A program made the translations under genes and the position numbers. DNA of 64,000 nucleotides from Leptodactylus fallax (taxonomy: Eukaryota; Chordata; Amphibia; Anura; Leptodactylidae): the NCBI GenBank assembly GCA_947044405.1, contig CAMRHE010000021.1, positions 4,634,501-4,698,500 on the forward strand, read 5' to 3'. Of this stretch, positions 37,101 to 47,480 are shown piece by piece (within the stretch, counting starts at the first letter, position 1; each line of letters opens with the position of its first letter). A model generated the notes under the pieces. That model searched no databases and was not told where the DNA came from. It was given only the letters and a program-made list of their open reading frames with translations.

Positions 37101-39880
37101 ACTGTTGTCCTTGGACTGTGTCTTGTACTGCAGCCCAGCCCTATTCCCTTGAACAGAAATAAGCTGCAAATATACAAGAGTGGCCCTATTTCTGCAGATC
37201 CTTGTTTCTTATTCTTGTTACTCCTACCTGTGATATCATTACGTGACAGGACTGCATTAAACTTCATCTCATAAAGATCAGACACAAGAACCGTCCACCC
37301 CTTCTTCTTTAGAGCTGCCTGAGCCGCTTCCTTCATGGCGTAGTTAAAAGATGTCCGCTCTTCATGAGCTAATACAATCAATGCTGTCTTGCCTACAAAT
37401 ATCATAACCCTCAGTAAGTCAGCAGCCATAAGTTGGTTATTTGCAGTTATTACATTCTCAGGCCACATATTCAGTCATTTATAGGAAACATAATGTGATA
37501 AATAATGCAAGGATTTACTGATAAATGTGTACTTTGAAGCTACTTTTAGAATATAATGTTCTATGAAATTGTTTAGCTATTTTCTACTAAATTGTTATTG
37601 TGCAAATAGCTCACTATATGCTAGTTTTACACAAAGTTTTTTGCAAGGGGATTTTTGAGGTGAAATCCACCTTAAAAAAATGCCTCCCAACTCTCCCTTT
37701 CATTTCAATGGGAGTTGATTTTGTTGATTTTTTTAATCTACAGGGGGAAAAGAAAGAGTCATGACTTGTCTTTAGGTGGATTCCGCCTTGAAAGGACCGT
37801 GGAATTGAATGGGAGGAAGAAAAAATGCAATGGGCTTTTAAAAAAAAAAAAAAATTATTTCAATGATTTATTTCAATGGGCCTTGTAAGGATTAATCAGC
37901 CTAAAGATAGGTCATGACACAGATTTTTCCCTTTATCTGAAAAAATGAACTACAAGAATAAATCTGCTGCTGCCTCCCCCTGAAGTGAACGGGAGCATGG
38001 AAGGTGTATTTGGAGGTGCAAAAAACTCTGTATGAACATACCCTTAGCCCATTCAACTTCCTTGCACATCAGTCACCTAACTATATGATGGTTATGTCTC
38101 AGCTTAGATCCACACTGTAGTCTAAATCCAATATTAACATTATAATAGGGAATTGCTGTTCAAGCAATTCTGTAATATATCATGCAAATTGGTTCTAAGT
38201 TGAATGATAATATTAAAGTATTAACTCTAATTTTATTTTATTTTTTGCTATTGAGTTGGGGGGGCATGGAGGTGCAGTGAACATTTTCATAATATACTTT
38301 ATTAACCTATCTAAGTTCTTTTTAATAGCATTGCCAAGGTGAGTCTGTCCCATATACTCAATGCAACATGCAGAGCTGAAGCATTTTTCAATGAGGGATA
38401 GTCACTTCATATGGCTGTATCTCCAGTTTTATACCACCTAAAAAATGGTTTTGGTATCATAAGAAGCCTGAGATTCTAAATTTTCATATTCTGGGAATAC
38501 AGAACCTGAAATATCACTAGTTTAAAAAAAAACAACTTTATATACAGCATGAGCTGCTGCATATGAAGTTTAAATCCTAATTGAGTTTTTAACTAGTATC
38601 TCAAGTTCTGCATTCCCAGTATATGAAAATTGAGAATCTCAGCTTTCTTTTGATACCAGAATCATTTTTCTAGGTGGTATAAAACCATTGATACATCCAT
38701 TTGAAGTGACCATCTCCCCCTTTGGTAACAGCTATAGCTTTACATACTGGCTAAACTAATGTGTATGGACTTTCTCTAGTAACAGCTCAGTTAGAGTATT
38801 AGTATAGAGAATTTTATAGCCTGTTTTCTATTTAAAAAGGAAGTTATATAGGTTAATTAAGTATATTACAAGAGTTCACCAAACATCCCCACCTCCAACA
38901 CAATAGGAAAAAATAAATAAAATGGGAATTACACTTTAAAAAAAATAAACCAAGGAAGTACAAAGTGAAGAGAGGTCTATCCCTACCTCTACATCCCAAC
39001 TTCCTTCGAAGCATTCTAGGTAGATCACTAAGTGTGTATCAAGATTTGATGTACTTCAAGTCAGTAATGAGCTTAGACAATTTCTGCCACTGTAGAAAAC
39101 AAACTGGACAGGTTTAATGTTTACCTCAGTGAGATGCCCAGTAACTGCTTATCTCATACTTACCATAGAACTAACACAACAAACCAAAATGGGCTTGTCT
39201 ATGGTGGAGTTGGGGGACTGCCGTCAGACAATAGTTATATGGACATTATGCAGCCATTGTTGGTGACATGTGATGTCTATAACATTAGCTTTAAAAGGCT
39301 GACATCACTTTTCCCTCCGGTGCCAAAACACCTTATAACATCACTAAAGGTATATTTAGGAGGTTTGTATAGGGACAGGTAAGGAGTAGACTCCAGTTTC
39401 GAAAACTGACCCACCTTAGGCTAAGGCCCCACGTAGGGAAAAAGCGCTGAGGGAAAAAAAATCAACTTGTTCAAGGCAGCGCGGCTCCCGGTAATGTTTA
39501 CATGCCAGGATGTGTGTTGCTCACTTGCCATAATGTAGCGGCAGATTAAGGTATTGCACCACTGCTTCATTGAAAACTGTGGGACAGCTTCGCAATTCCT
39601 AAACCTGCCACTATATATTCAACTGAATGGAAGAAAGACACTTCTTTTTCCAGTAGCTGAAGTTAAAAAAAAAAAATTAGCCACCGAAAAAATAGAAAAG
39701 AAGCATCCTGCCCAATCTTCAGGCAGATTCTGCCTGAACTTCCCATTGAAGAGAATGGGATTCAGATATCTTTTGGCCAAGGCTGGAAGATTTCCGCAGT
39801 GGATTCTGCATGGCGGGTTCTGACACAAAATCCACATGTGAACTTACCCTAAGTGTAATTAGGAATTAGTCAATCAACGA

Positions 39881-39928
<48 letters not shown>

Positions 39929-40672
39929 CATCATCATTTAGACATTGAAAAATAAATCATAATTATGAAAAATATAACCTCACATGTACAAATTGGAAGC
40001 AGCTATGTCGACAAAACATACATTACATTACACAAGGAACAGTCTTGGGAACTCCAGAAAAAAAGCAATGGAGAGCTGTTTGTCTGCATTGTAATCTTGT
40101 CTTATATTTGTGTACACCTTGATTTGTTGTTGCCTTTCACTGTGTGCAATTTAGATGTAAAGTTTTTAGGTATAATAAACTTATGATATGTATGTGGTGA
40201 CATTTACACGTAAAGGTTACCTATCTGTGGAATTCTCCTATTGATGTCAGGCTCCTCTCTTTTTATGCTGAGGACTTACTGCTTATGCTTTTAGTGTGTG
40301 ATGTTCCACCTTTCGTAACTGTGATGATATATTTCAATGTCCCAGTAAAGTTAATTTTACAGTATAATCACTGATTTGAATGCCCCAAATGCAAAAAGTT
40401 ACTGTGCATAATTTATAGTAGTGGTCAGGGTAGAGGGATATTTTGTCTGACTCAGGTTCCTGGGTAGTTAGTGAACAGTCTGCCCACTGGGCAGTTAGCC
40501 AGCTTTTGGGAAACTTTGACTCCTTGATCATATGAATTGCAATGCTGTGTAGAATAGCTCTTAAAGAAACCAGGCCATGTATAAATATTAAAATTTTACT
40601 TCATATCATAAGCAATAGCAAAGCAAGAAAGGGTCATACTCTTGGAAGACATACTAAAAACTCACCAGCCAT
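24885..40672 (-). CDS. NQO1: NQO1, NAD(P)H:quinone oxidoreductase 1 (six coding exons)
   Basis: Cytosolic FAD flavoprotein that reduces quinones by two electrons using NAD(P)H; active as a homodimer. Joining 40672-40666, 37392-37228, 36873-36743, 33972-33859, 33386-33285 and 25196-24885 gives an 831-nt open frame, 276 residues against 274 in human, with GT-AG introns and matching phases. The exon lengths of exons 4 and 5 (114 and 102 nt) are those I know for human NQO1. Visible family blocks are [16 protein letters not shown] (FAD-phosphate loop, residues 7-22), [11 protein letters not shown] (106-116), NVILWPMQ (166-173) and [10 protein letters not shown] in exon 6. Odd points: residue 156 is Thr and 162 Asn where human has the catalytic Tyr and His; residue 105 is Tyr instead of the FAD-contacting Gln; residue 129 is Phe instead of Tyr. 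NOB1 lies upstream on the same strand. It could be an NQO1-type paralogue, but the synteny argues for the orthologue. Confidence 0.95.
26340..26950. repeat. Second copy of the repeat at 1-606, inverted, in NQO1 intron 5
   Basis: From 26590 to 26945 it is the reverse complement of 1-300 with small differences (GGAGCATACTATACTTTTGC against GCAAAAGTATAGTATGTTC). The preceding part resembles the fold-back arm at 400-480 (CGACAGCGTTTTTAACAGCG). It lies in NQO1 intron 5, left of the L1 element. Confidence 0.6.
27413..28648 (+). pseudogene. LINE ORF1 (RNA-binding protein) with one stop
   Basis: From ATG 27413 ([20 protein letters not shown]) the frame meets one TGA at 27479-27481 and is then open for 389 codons to the stop at 28646-28648. 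After a Pro/Ala-rich start, residues near 27900-28120 form a coiled coil ([18 protein letters not shown]). Next is [14 protein letters not shown], the conserved start of the L1 ORF1p RNA-recognition domain, followed by RAHRVPRP and the C-terminal domain ([18 protein letters not shown]). Without the TGA the protein would be about 411 residues. ORF1p trimers coat LINE RNA. Confidence 0.88.
28978..32246 (+). pseudogene. LINE ORF2 (endonuclease and reverse transcriptase) pseudogene
   Basis: Frame one (28978-29619) is an APE-type endonuclease: [26 protein letters not shown] and GDFN are present. It stops at [18 protein letters not shown], and the expected SDH motif and the linker to the RT are missing, so several hundred bases seem deleted. 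Frame two (about 29620-30898) is the [45 protein letters not shown] and YADD at 30590-30601. It ends in TAG (30896). The C-terminal domain continues in two more frames (about 30898-31218, then 31185-32246) and carries [19 protein letters not shown], the zinc-knuckle-like motif of L1 ORF2. Confidence 0.9.
33285..33386 (-). CDS. NQO1: NQO1 exon 5 (catalytic charge-relay region)
   Basis: 102 nt, phase 0 on both sides, residues 140-173. It reads [20 protein letters not shown] then [13 protein letters not shown]. In human NQO1 this block carries Tyr156 and His162 (counting Met1), which stabilise charge on the flavin during hydride transfer. Here the codons are ACA (Thr, 33338-33336) and AAT (Asn, 33320-33318). 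Human NQO2 also has Asn at the second position. One of the two glycines of the FAD-binding GG pair is Ser150. Acceptor TTACAG, donor GTATTT. Confidence 0.95.
33498..33694. repeat. Short MITE in NQO1 intron 4
   Basis: Begins TTAGGCTAGGTTCATATCTG and ends GCAGATGTGACCTTAG, imperfect inverted mates of the GGTTCACAC group. It lies between exons 5 and 4. The short open frames in it are shadows. Confidence 0.45.
33859..33972 (-). CDS. NQO1: NQO1 exon 4 (FAD/substrate pocket)
   Basis: 114 nt, phase 0 on both sides, residues 102-139. It reads [19 protein letters not shown] and then [15 protein letters not shown]. The WFG-PAILKGW core is intact. Residue 105, a FAD-contacting Gln in human (FPLQWFG), is Tyr here, and 129 is Phe instead of Tyr; Tyr127 is kept. 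Acceptor TTCCAG, donor GTAAAC. A 177-codon frame on the opposite strand covering this exon is a shadow. Confidence 0.95.
34085..35310. repeat. T-rich dispersed repeats in NQO1 intron 3
   Basis: 34085-34560 is T-rich text of the style found in the piggyBac-like MITEs. 34980-35300 contains the phrase GAGGCCAATCAGCAGCCTAA and CACTACCTGTGACATC, related to 49850-49925. No exon of NQO1 is expected here. Confidence 0.4.
35740..36066. repeat. Dispersed MITE-like repeat in NQO1 intron 3
   Basis: The segment ends GCTACGTGGGGCCTTAGCC, a phrase that recurs inverted at the start of another repeat at about 39418 (GGCTAAGGCCCCACGTAGGG). It contains a 109-codon frame without features. Confidence 0.4.
36250..36493. 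repeat. 44-bp minisatellite in NQO1 intron 3
   Basis: About five and a half units of 44 bp, GTCCTGTCAGTAGTCTGCTG followed by CTTTGCTCTTCCTTCTGTCC and TGGG, four of them well matched (36295-36470). The array ends 250 bases from NQO1 exon 3. Inner differences such as TTAGTAG/TCAGTAG alternate between units, suggesting a possible two-unit higher-order repeat. Confidence 0.85.
36743..36873 (-). CDS. NQO1: NQO1 exon 3
   Basis: 131 nt encoding residues 58-101, with [17 protein letters not shown] and the strand DDLVIFQ. Acceptor ATGCAG, donor GTAAGT. The reading phase (first base of Gly58 from exon 2) matches exactly. The segment [15 protein letters not shown] is the least conserved part relative to human. 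Confidence 0.95.
37228..37392 (-). CDS. NQO1: NQO1 exon 2 (flavodoxin-like N-terminus)
   Basis: 165 nt encoding residues 3-58. It contains [17 protein letters not shown], the first beta strand and FAD phosphate-binding loop of the flavodoxin-like fold, then [16 protein letters not shown] and [12 protein letters not shown]. Acceptor TTGTAG at 37393-37398, donor GTAGGA at 37227-37222, ending in phase 1. Confidence 0.96.
38393..38722. repeat. Fold-back element in NQO1 intron 1
   Basis: Arms of about 130 bases: CAGTTTTATACCACCTAAAA and AAATTTTCATATTCTGGGAA on the left pair with TCTAGGTGGTATAAAACC and TTCCCAGTATATGAAAATT on the right. Centre about 38535-38585. No coding capacity. Confidence 0.65.
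39418..39853. repeat. Dispersed repeat in NQO1 intron 1
   Basis: Begins GGCTAAGGCCCCACGTAGGG and ends CACATGTGAACTTACCCTAA. Shares its left end with the repeat at 35740-36066 in inverted form. Boundaries approximate. Confidence 0.4.
39879..39929. repeat. (ATT)n microsatellite
   Basis: About sixteen ATT units in NQO1 intron 1, followed by ATC ATC ATC. Simple repeat. Confidence 0.95.
40666..40672 (-). CDS. NQO1: NQO1 coding exon 1 (start codon)
   Basis: The seven coding bases ATGGCTG are followed by a strong donor, GTGAGT, at 40665-40660. The split codon joins exon 2 as Gly3, so the protein begins Met-Ala-Gly-Lys, the same length as the human start Met-Val-Gly-Arg. This is the same seven-base first coding exon arrangement as in human NQO1. 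The 5' UTR runs to higher coordinates, toward the TATA-like box at 40784-40793. Found by phase and by the very short expected exon, so slightly less certain than the others. Confidence 0.82.
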
Positions 40673-40783
40673 AATATCCTTTCCTGTCGTCTTCTAAACC
40701 AGAGAAGAAGGATTCGCTTTTGCTGTGTTGAAATCACCTTTTTGGCTTTCAAAGTAGAACTGCACATCTATGGGAGAAATCTG

Positions 40784-40793
40784 TATTTTTATA
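40784..40793 (-). promoter_or_regulatory. Candidate TATA box of NQO1
   Basis: Reads TATAAAAATA on the minus strand, 112 bases upstream of the NQO1 start codon. With usual spacing transcription would begin near 40750-40765, giving a 5' UTR of about 80-90 bases. A second AT-rich match, TATATAG, lies near 40910. I looked within about 120 bases upstream for a classical antioxidant response element (TGAC-nnn-GC) and did not see one. Confidence 0.5.
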
Positions 40794-41930
40794 GAGTAAG
40801 TAGAAAGACCATCCCCTGGCAGAGGAGCTGTCACCATGACACACGCAAGTGAAAGGTTATTGAGTTTACCTTTAACTAACAAACACGCCTCCTCCTTGCC
40901 TTTGTTGAGCTATATATTAGACCCCGGCCTTAAAACAGGCAGCTTCATAATTTCATGTGCAAATGTTGATTTTTCTGCATATAAATAGCAGATTGAGCCA
41001 AACAAGGATTAGGGGGCAAATTTTACATAGCAGTATGTGAAAAATGGGATTATATCCCAGCAGAGAACAGTAATTTTTCTTAAACACTGCTGCATGAACA
41101 CAATTTGGTTTAGGCAAAAAATGTATGCTCCCTACTGAGGCTACGTTCACATTTGTGTTGGAGTCTCCGTTGCAATGTCCGCTTGAAATCGGCAGACGAA
41201 AAATTCTTGCAGGTACGGCTTTTTCGTCCACATTTTTCAGTTTAAAAAATTATAGTCACTGAGGGCTCCATATGCCACCGCTACTTTACCAGTCCGCCTG
41301 TCCGATGTTCTGGTCCTCCGATGGGCTAGAACAATGCACAGCCAAAGCTAATGTGAATTTAGCATAAGTTTTATGTGTTGTCTGTTCCTTAAAGGTCTAC
41401 CTGTTGTTGGAGGGGGCGTTAGTGACATAGTGAACATATCTTGTTTGTATCAATTGTGACAATTTGGGGGGATTAGTCTCAATGGCGGCAGACTCCTGGT
41501 CCCGACAGCAATGGTTGTGGTACTGGGCGCCGGAGAGACAGCGTTCAGACGGTGCCAATTTAAAACAAAATGGCTTTATTTCAGCTTAGGAAAAGGTGAA
41601 ACATAACAAAACAAAAACAGCCTGGGCCACAGTTAGGGCACTAACTGACTCCTTGACCCCTGACTGATCTCTGGGGCAATAAGCAGCTTGGCTCAGTAAG
41701 TCTTCTCTGGACCCCAGCCCTCTGGGAACAGACCGCCTTGTCTGTCTTTGGCTGGGTCCAATGTATGCCTGCTACCTGCAGGCCTCTCCACGCAGCTCTG
41801 CCGCTATATCCACTCCCTTTGGAGTTACGCCCCCCACCCAAAGGTGTGGCTGAGGGCCTTTTCAGGCCTGGCCCTTGGTCGCTCAATAGTGCCCTCTGGG
41901 TTCACATACTCACACAATGTACAATATTGC

Positions 41931-42152
41931 TGCCAAGAAAGTCAACTTATAACCAGTATGCAAATTAGCTTTTTGATGCGCCCAGGGCATGGCCACATCA
42001 TCCAGAACTCTATTGACACCTCCTAACATAAAGAATGAAAGGTGCTTATGTGCACTGACCACAGGTGGAACAGGGCGCTCTGAAAGAAGGCCATGCCCTG
42101 GGAGCACAGAATGACTCATTTGCATAGAGATTAAAAGTTGCCTTTCTGGCAG
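41931..42152. repeat. Fold-back element
   Basis: GCCAAGAAAGTCAACTTATA...GCCCAGGGCATGGCC on the left pairs with GGCCATGCCCTGGG...TTGCCTTTCTGGC on the right, arms of about 62 bases. The 41738-42155 open frames are shadows. It lies upstream of NQO1. Confidence 0.6.
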
Positions 42153-42695
42153 CAAGATAACATATAAGTGGTTTATGATTTTGGTTATGATAGGCTCCCT
42201 TTAATATATCTATGTTCTATGATTCCTGGAATCAAAAGCTCTAGGTAACTTTGTGGGTGTGTGACAGAGCTGACTCTGAGTACCAGCCTGGCATTTCTAC
42301 ACAAATTTACCAACCCTGATGTCAACACAGACTTGCAAAGCAGAATGACATTTATCATTTTCATTAAAGGGAGTCTATCAACATTAGATTCATTATAGAT
42401 CTAATTCCAGTAGCTAGTAGAAGTGATTCTAAATTTTCCAGATATGCTTCTGTTGTTCATCTTTGGAGTCCCATGTTTATGTCAATGTAATTTTATTCAT
42501 ATGTACATTAGTGGAAAAGTGCACTGCTGGGAACTGTAAATCACATTATATAATGTGACAGGAGCTTTTCAGGGTCCTTGAAAGCATATACGGTGCAGAC
42601 GAAAAATAATATAGAGCTCTCTCTAGGTGGCCAAAGGAGCAGCTCATCCTGGTACAGGTAAAGAGAAGTACAGAACATGTAGTGATGCACTATAC

Positions 42696-42853
42696 CAGGG
42701 GTAGGCAACCTTTGGCACTCCAGCTGTTGTAAAAATACAACTCCCAGCATGCATACTTGCTCTGCTGTTCTTGGAACTCCCATGGAAATGAATGGAGCAT
42801 GTTGGGAGTTGTAGTTTCACAGCAGCTGGAGTGCCGAAGGTTGCCTACCCCTG
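42696..42853. mobile_element. 158-bp hAT-like MITE
   Basis: Ends CAGGGGTAGGCAACCTTTGG and the inverted mate ending GGTTGCCTACCCCTG, flanked by an exact 8-bp duplication CACTATAC (42688-42695 and 42854-42861), the hAT hallmark. Both arms carry the AACTCCCAGCATGC-type sequence inverted. Part of this element recurs inside the repeat at 46750-47012. Confidence 0.88.
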
Positions 42854-43289
42854 CACTATACTGTGGAGAGAGGTGCTACTAGTCAGTGCATGAACTTCAC
42901 TTTACCAGTTTAATGACCTGATCTCTTGGCACCTCTAGCCAAGCATTGTATTTTGATCCTGTTTTCAAGATACCATGGTCCAGAAAATGCCATTGCATGA
43001 TCAAAGTAACTGTGAGGCCATTGTAACTTAAGGAACCATTGTACAGGCTAACCATACCCACTTTCTCAAAAATGTATGAAACGTTTTGCGCAAGTGAACT
43101 CAAAAAGTTGCAAATCAAAATGTTGCCAGAATTCTGGAGTACAGCTTATTGGCAAATACATTGTGAGAGGCAAGAGTGAACAGGCTTGGCATAGTTACTG
43201 TACATAGTGGCACATGCTGAGTCACTGTGACTGTAACATTAGCAGACACAATACACCTGCCTGGTAAACTACTCTATCTAGAGAATAGT

Positions 43290-43605
43290 ATTGGGACACA
43301 CCTCTTATTTATTAAATTCACGTATTTCATTTAGTCCCATAGCTACAGGTGTATAAAATCCAGCATTTGCCTTTACACACATTACTGAAGGAACGTGATG
43401 TTCTAAAGAGCTCAATGAATTCCAGTGTATACTGTAATAAGATGTCACTGCTGCAACAAGCCAGTTTGTGGAATTTCTTATCTCCTAGATATTCCAACAT
43501 CAACTGTGACAGGTATTATTGAAAAGTGGAAGAGATTAGGAACCACAGCAAATCAGCCATGAAATGGCAGACCATATAAAATTACAGGGTGGGGTCACTG
43601 AGTGC
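43290..43605 (+). pseudogene. Relic of another Tc1-like transposase N-terminus
   Basis: Text such as GTGTATAAAATCCAGCATTTG, AGCTCAATGAATTCCAGTGT, GCTGCAACAAGCCAGTTTGT and ATATTCCAACATCAACTGTG matches the 5' part of a Tc1-like family common in fish and frogs: element leader, start of transposase and first helix-turn-helix. Frames are broken, and it is cut off near 43605 by the next repeat. Confidence 0.55.
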
Positions 43606-43609
43606 TGAA

Positions 43610-44040
43610 GTCAGCGGTGGATTATAATATGTGTGGTTGCCTGAGGCCCGAGGTTGTAAGGGGGCCCAGTGGCAAGTAACTGCACATTTGCCCCATTATA
43701 ATCTGATCTTGTAATCAACTATATCATCATCCACCTGTGCAGTTGATTACTGTGGTGGGGAACGGGAGTCTACTGAAGGTGAGGATGTATTGGGAGAACC
43801 TTCCAAAGATATAAATAAAAATATTCGCAATGATCGCACGGCAGTTTCGTTCACCCCGAACACATCCAAATCAGAACTGCCATTATTATACTCTGAGGCC
43901 TCTTCAGACCCCAGAGTATAATAAGTGGAGGCCCAGGGAAGAAGAGCAAACATAACAAACAGTGTTATTCACCTCCTCTGGGCTCTCGCCTGTCCTATGT
44001 TTTCAGACTACACCATCAAAGCTGGCAGCACGTGACCAAA
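43610..44040. repeat. Repeat with ATTATACTCTGAGG hairpin
   Basis: GCGGTGGATTATAATATGTG start, GAGGCCCGAGG-GGGGCCC phrase, then TTATTATACTCTGAGGCCTC facing its inverted mate GACCCCAGAGTATAATAA (43884-43923), then CACCTCCTCTGGGCTC. Related to the modules at 10916, 16320 and 49952. Confidence 0.5.
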
Positions 44041-45175
44041 ATCTAAAATTGAAAACAACAGCACTGTTAAAACTGTATAAAATAATTTTTAGTTAAAAGG
44101 GTTTCAAATAGCAAACTTAGCATATATTTAAAATAGCAGCTCCATATAATAAATATATAATGGAAGCTACTCCTTAAACGAAGGGCATTATACATCGCTA
44201 TAGGTGTGTACAAGAGCTGTGTCCAAGTACAACCTGGTAGTGCTCCACAGGGGTACCTAACCCTGATGTCAATACAGAGCGGCACAATACTTACTGCAGA
44301 GCTGCACTCCTCTTTTTCACAGGCCTGTTAAATCATAGAAAAGGAGAAATAACCCTATTTAAAGAGTCATTCATGTGACTAAATTTGTAGTTTACACAAA
44401 GTCCCTGTACATGACCCTTAGCTATAAGTCAGAGCTTCTCAGAGCTACTCTTACTCTGGGAGTCCCAGCATATACATGCAAGTACATGAACAGTCTAGAA
44501 GGGTCCCACTTCTCAGACCTCTAACCATCTCGAAAATGCCGTCCTTCTGACTTTGTATGCTTGTAGTGAGTGAAGAGATGGCTACGAAAGTTATGAATAG
44601 AGACAAGTGCAGTCAGCTGTTCTCTAAACTTTCGAGTAAATGGAGGAAGCCATGAATATGCAGCCACTTCTCCACTCACTGCACCCATGGGATAGGGGCC
44701 AGGGGACTCCAATTCTCAAAGATAAGGAAGGACAGGACCAGCATCTATCGGACAATTAATGCATATTCACAGCAAATGCCTCAATACAGAATCCCTTTAA
44801 ATGTACCTGTACAGTTGTACCCAACTGTCTGCAGTTGACTTCTTCCCTTTCCTATATGGTCAGTTATACCTGTTTTTCTATGATATATATGCAGCAGCCT
44901 ATAGTTTTCTACAGTAATATTGAGTTGCTGTGGTCTACTATTAACTTAATGACTAGTAATGAATAATAATATGTTTATAGTAAACATAGTGTAGAATATC
45001 AGGAATGAGTACTCTTGGCACTCCTCAGCCCGATGCTGAGTCACTGTGACTTATATTAGGAGTCCTGGAGACACAACAGTCCTGCTTCCTACATTCAGCT
45101 GCCTTATTCATGGTGACAATTTGTTAGCTCCACCGCCCTTTCCATATTTGCTGAACAGTAACCACAACAAACTTA

Positions 45176-45300
45176 TGCTAGGTTCACTCCTGTGCTCAGG
45201 TTTCCGTTCCCCGGGTCCACTTGGGGACCCAAAAAATGGAACCTAATCCGCTTAAAAAGCATAGGCTATAATGGGGTCTGCTGGGTTTCCACCCGAAAAA
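45176..45300. repeat. GGTTCAC-end repeat fragment
   Basis: TGCTAGGTTCACTCCTGTGC, TTCCGTTC and GGGTCCACTTGGGGACC resemble the MITE at 13772-14016 in inverse order (GTTCGGGGGGGTCCACTTGG). No matching right end found. Confidence 0.4.
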
Positions 45301-45494
45301 TGTGGAGGGAAAAGTCCTGCTTGCAGGGTCAGAAGCAGAAAGCTGCATCCATTGTCTAATAGCCCGGCACCTTTAGGTATCAGGATGCTACACAGCAGAC
45401 GGAGCTTTCTGCTTCTGGCCGCATATTGTTTACTGAACGGGCACCAGAAGTGGCTCCGTACAGCTGATCGGTCTGGGGGGCCTATGGATAGGCC

Positions 45495-45497
<3 letters not shown>

Positions 45498-45531
<34 letters not shown>
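45498..45531. repeat. (AT)n microsatellite
   Basis: Pure AT/TA dinucleotide run of about 17 units between the repeats of the NQO1-upstream region. Confidence 0.95.
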
Positions 45532-45534
<3 letters not shown>

Positions 45535-46186
45535 GCCTGAACAAGACCTTTATAATGGATTTCCCCACAAACAAAGCCATCTTTAAAATTATAGACAATT
45601 AAAAGGTAAACATTTTTGCAAGTATAAATAATTACAAATTTTGAAGAGTTTTAAAGCTTTTCTGTAATCCTCTCAGTGGTGAGGGTCTGCTGTCTTGATT
45701 TGTTGTCATTGGATATGACCATGAATGCAAAAACATTCTATACTGTGAAATACAGCCATGATTTTCTTATTATTACTATGGATTAGTTTCTTGCGCCTGT
45801 ACTGTCTCTGCCTGATAACATGTCCACAATAAGGAAATCTTGTCTGGGTTTCTGACAAGTCCCAGACAATAGAAAGTTCCTGTATTCATGGTCATATCTA
45901 TTGGCGACTGATCAAGACAAAAGACTGTCACTACTATTTTTAATCTTTAAAATGCTGCAAAGTTTTATACTTGTAAGGGTCCATATTTGCAATAATGTTT
46001 AAATTTTAATTGTCTATAAATCTAAATATGGATAAGTTTCTGGAAAAACCCCTTTAATAATTCTCGTGGTCTTTTTTTATTTACTTTTTTTTTAAATTTA
46101 TTTTACCAGCAGAAGGTCTAGTGCATGCCTGCACATATCGTAAACCGGCAACAGATTCATTCATGCCACCATAGACATATCATTAA

Positions 46187-46570
46187 CCCCTTCCCACCAC
46201 AGGCATTTTTCAGTTTTCATTTTTGACTTCCCGCCTTCCAAACCCCGTAACTTTTTTATTTTTCTGTTCACAGAACCATATGAGGGCTTAATGTTTGTGG
46301 GACAAATTGTACTTCGCAGTGGTACCATTTATTATTCCATACAAGGTACTAGGAAGCAAGAAAAAAATTCTGAATGGGGTGAAATTGCAGAAAAACTGTG
46401 TTTGTCTGCGATTTCTTATGGGCTTCATTTTTATGGCATTTACTGTGCAGCCAAAATGACATGTCAACCATATTCTATGGGTCAGTATGATTACGGGGAT
46501 ACCAAATTTGTATAGTTTTATTTACATTCTAACCCCTTAAAAAAATCCAAAACTTTGCTTACAGACTCCC
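46187..46570. mobile_element. Truncated piggyBac-like MITE (TTAA-CCCCTTCCC end)
   Basis: After TTAA at 46183-46186 the end reads CCCCTTCCCACCACAGGC, and inside is the shared block CATATGAGGGCTTAATGTTT. The matching right end is not seen near 46570, so the element is truncated. Confidence 0.55.
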
Positions 46571-46749
46571 GTTAAAAGTATTCAAGTAGGTGAAATGTTG
46601 AGGGCGAGGTGTAGTTGCATAGACTCTGCTGTGCTGAACATGAACTGAATAGAATAGGGTTGCATTATTACTGAACAGAGTACAATCTATTATAAATAAT
46701 TGAAGTCATGATGATCTATTGTATACAGTGATAGTAGGCCCAGGAGAAT

Positions 46750-47012
46750 GGTTTAGGGTGTGTTCACACGGAGGAATTTGCCGCGGATTCCGCCCATGGG
46801 AGTTCCAAGAACAGCAGAGCAAGTATGCATGCTGGGAGTTGTATTTTTACAACAGCTGGAGTGCCAAATCAGGAGCAAAGCGGCCTAATCAGGAGCGGGA
46901 TGCTGCAACGGAATGCTGATGCACTGCATCGGCATCCCGTCGCAGCTAGACCGCAGCGAAAAATCCGGCAGCGGGAAATGAATTCATTTTCCACCATGTG
47001 AACACAGCATTA
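46750..47012. repeat. MITE-like repeat with embedded hAT MITE fragment
   Basis: Begins TTTAGGGTGTGTTCACACGG and ends CACCATGTGAACACAGC. 46797-46868 (GGGAGTTCCAAGAACAGCAG, AACAGCTGGAGTGCC) is part of the 42696-42853 MITE in inverse orientation, apparently recombined in. Confidence 0.5.
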
Positions 47013-47154
47013 TAGTGACACCTACTGGCCAATCTGACACACAGTTAACAAATATCTTCCGATAATTTGTTGATGATTTACATCATATGTTGGAGTGCAG
47101 AGGGTTTTTATCCACTAGGAGGACCACTATGCTTTGATCACTCTTATCACTTAA

Positions 47155-47480
47155 GCCTCTTGGAGACACTCGTGGGCGAGTTCGGTGTGCTATCTGGGTT
47201 TTTCCCGGATAGCACATTGACCCATTCATTTCTTTCGGCCCACACACATGACTGTGTATTACAAAGATCAGTGTGCAGGCCAACAGTCCGGGCCACAAAA
47301 CTCAGGCCAGGTCCTATTCCTGTCCTGTTTTGCAGCCGTGCTTCTGTGGCTCCTATCCATTGAATAATTAGAGCCGCGGAAGCATGGCCGTCACACGGAT
47401 GGCATCCGTGTGCTGGCCGTGTGTCGGCTGTGCTGTTCAATCACAGCCATTGGCCAGCCCACAGCTGTCTGCAAGAGGCC
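47155..47480. mobile_element. TTAA-flanked MITE
   Basis: Between TTAA at 47151 and TTAA at 47481. The left end reads GCCTCTTGGAGACACTC, the right end inverted GGCCTCTTGCAGACAGC. About 326 bp without its own coding region. The three overlapping open frames of 71-98 codons have no family features. Confidence 0.55.

Noticed and set aside
40840..40852. TGTCACCATGACA inverted repeat upstream of NQO1 as a MAF or NRF2 site
   Set aside because: Spacing and core do not fit TGAC-nnn-GC or the MARE; a short inverted repeat this size is expected by chance.
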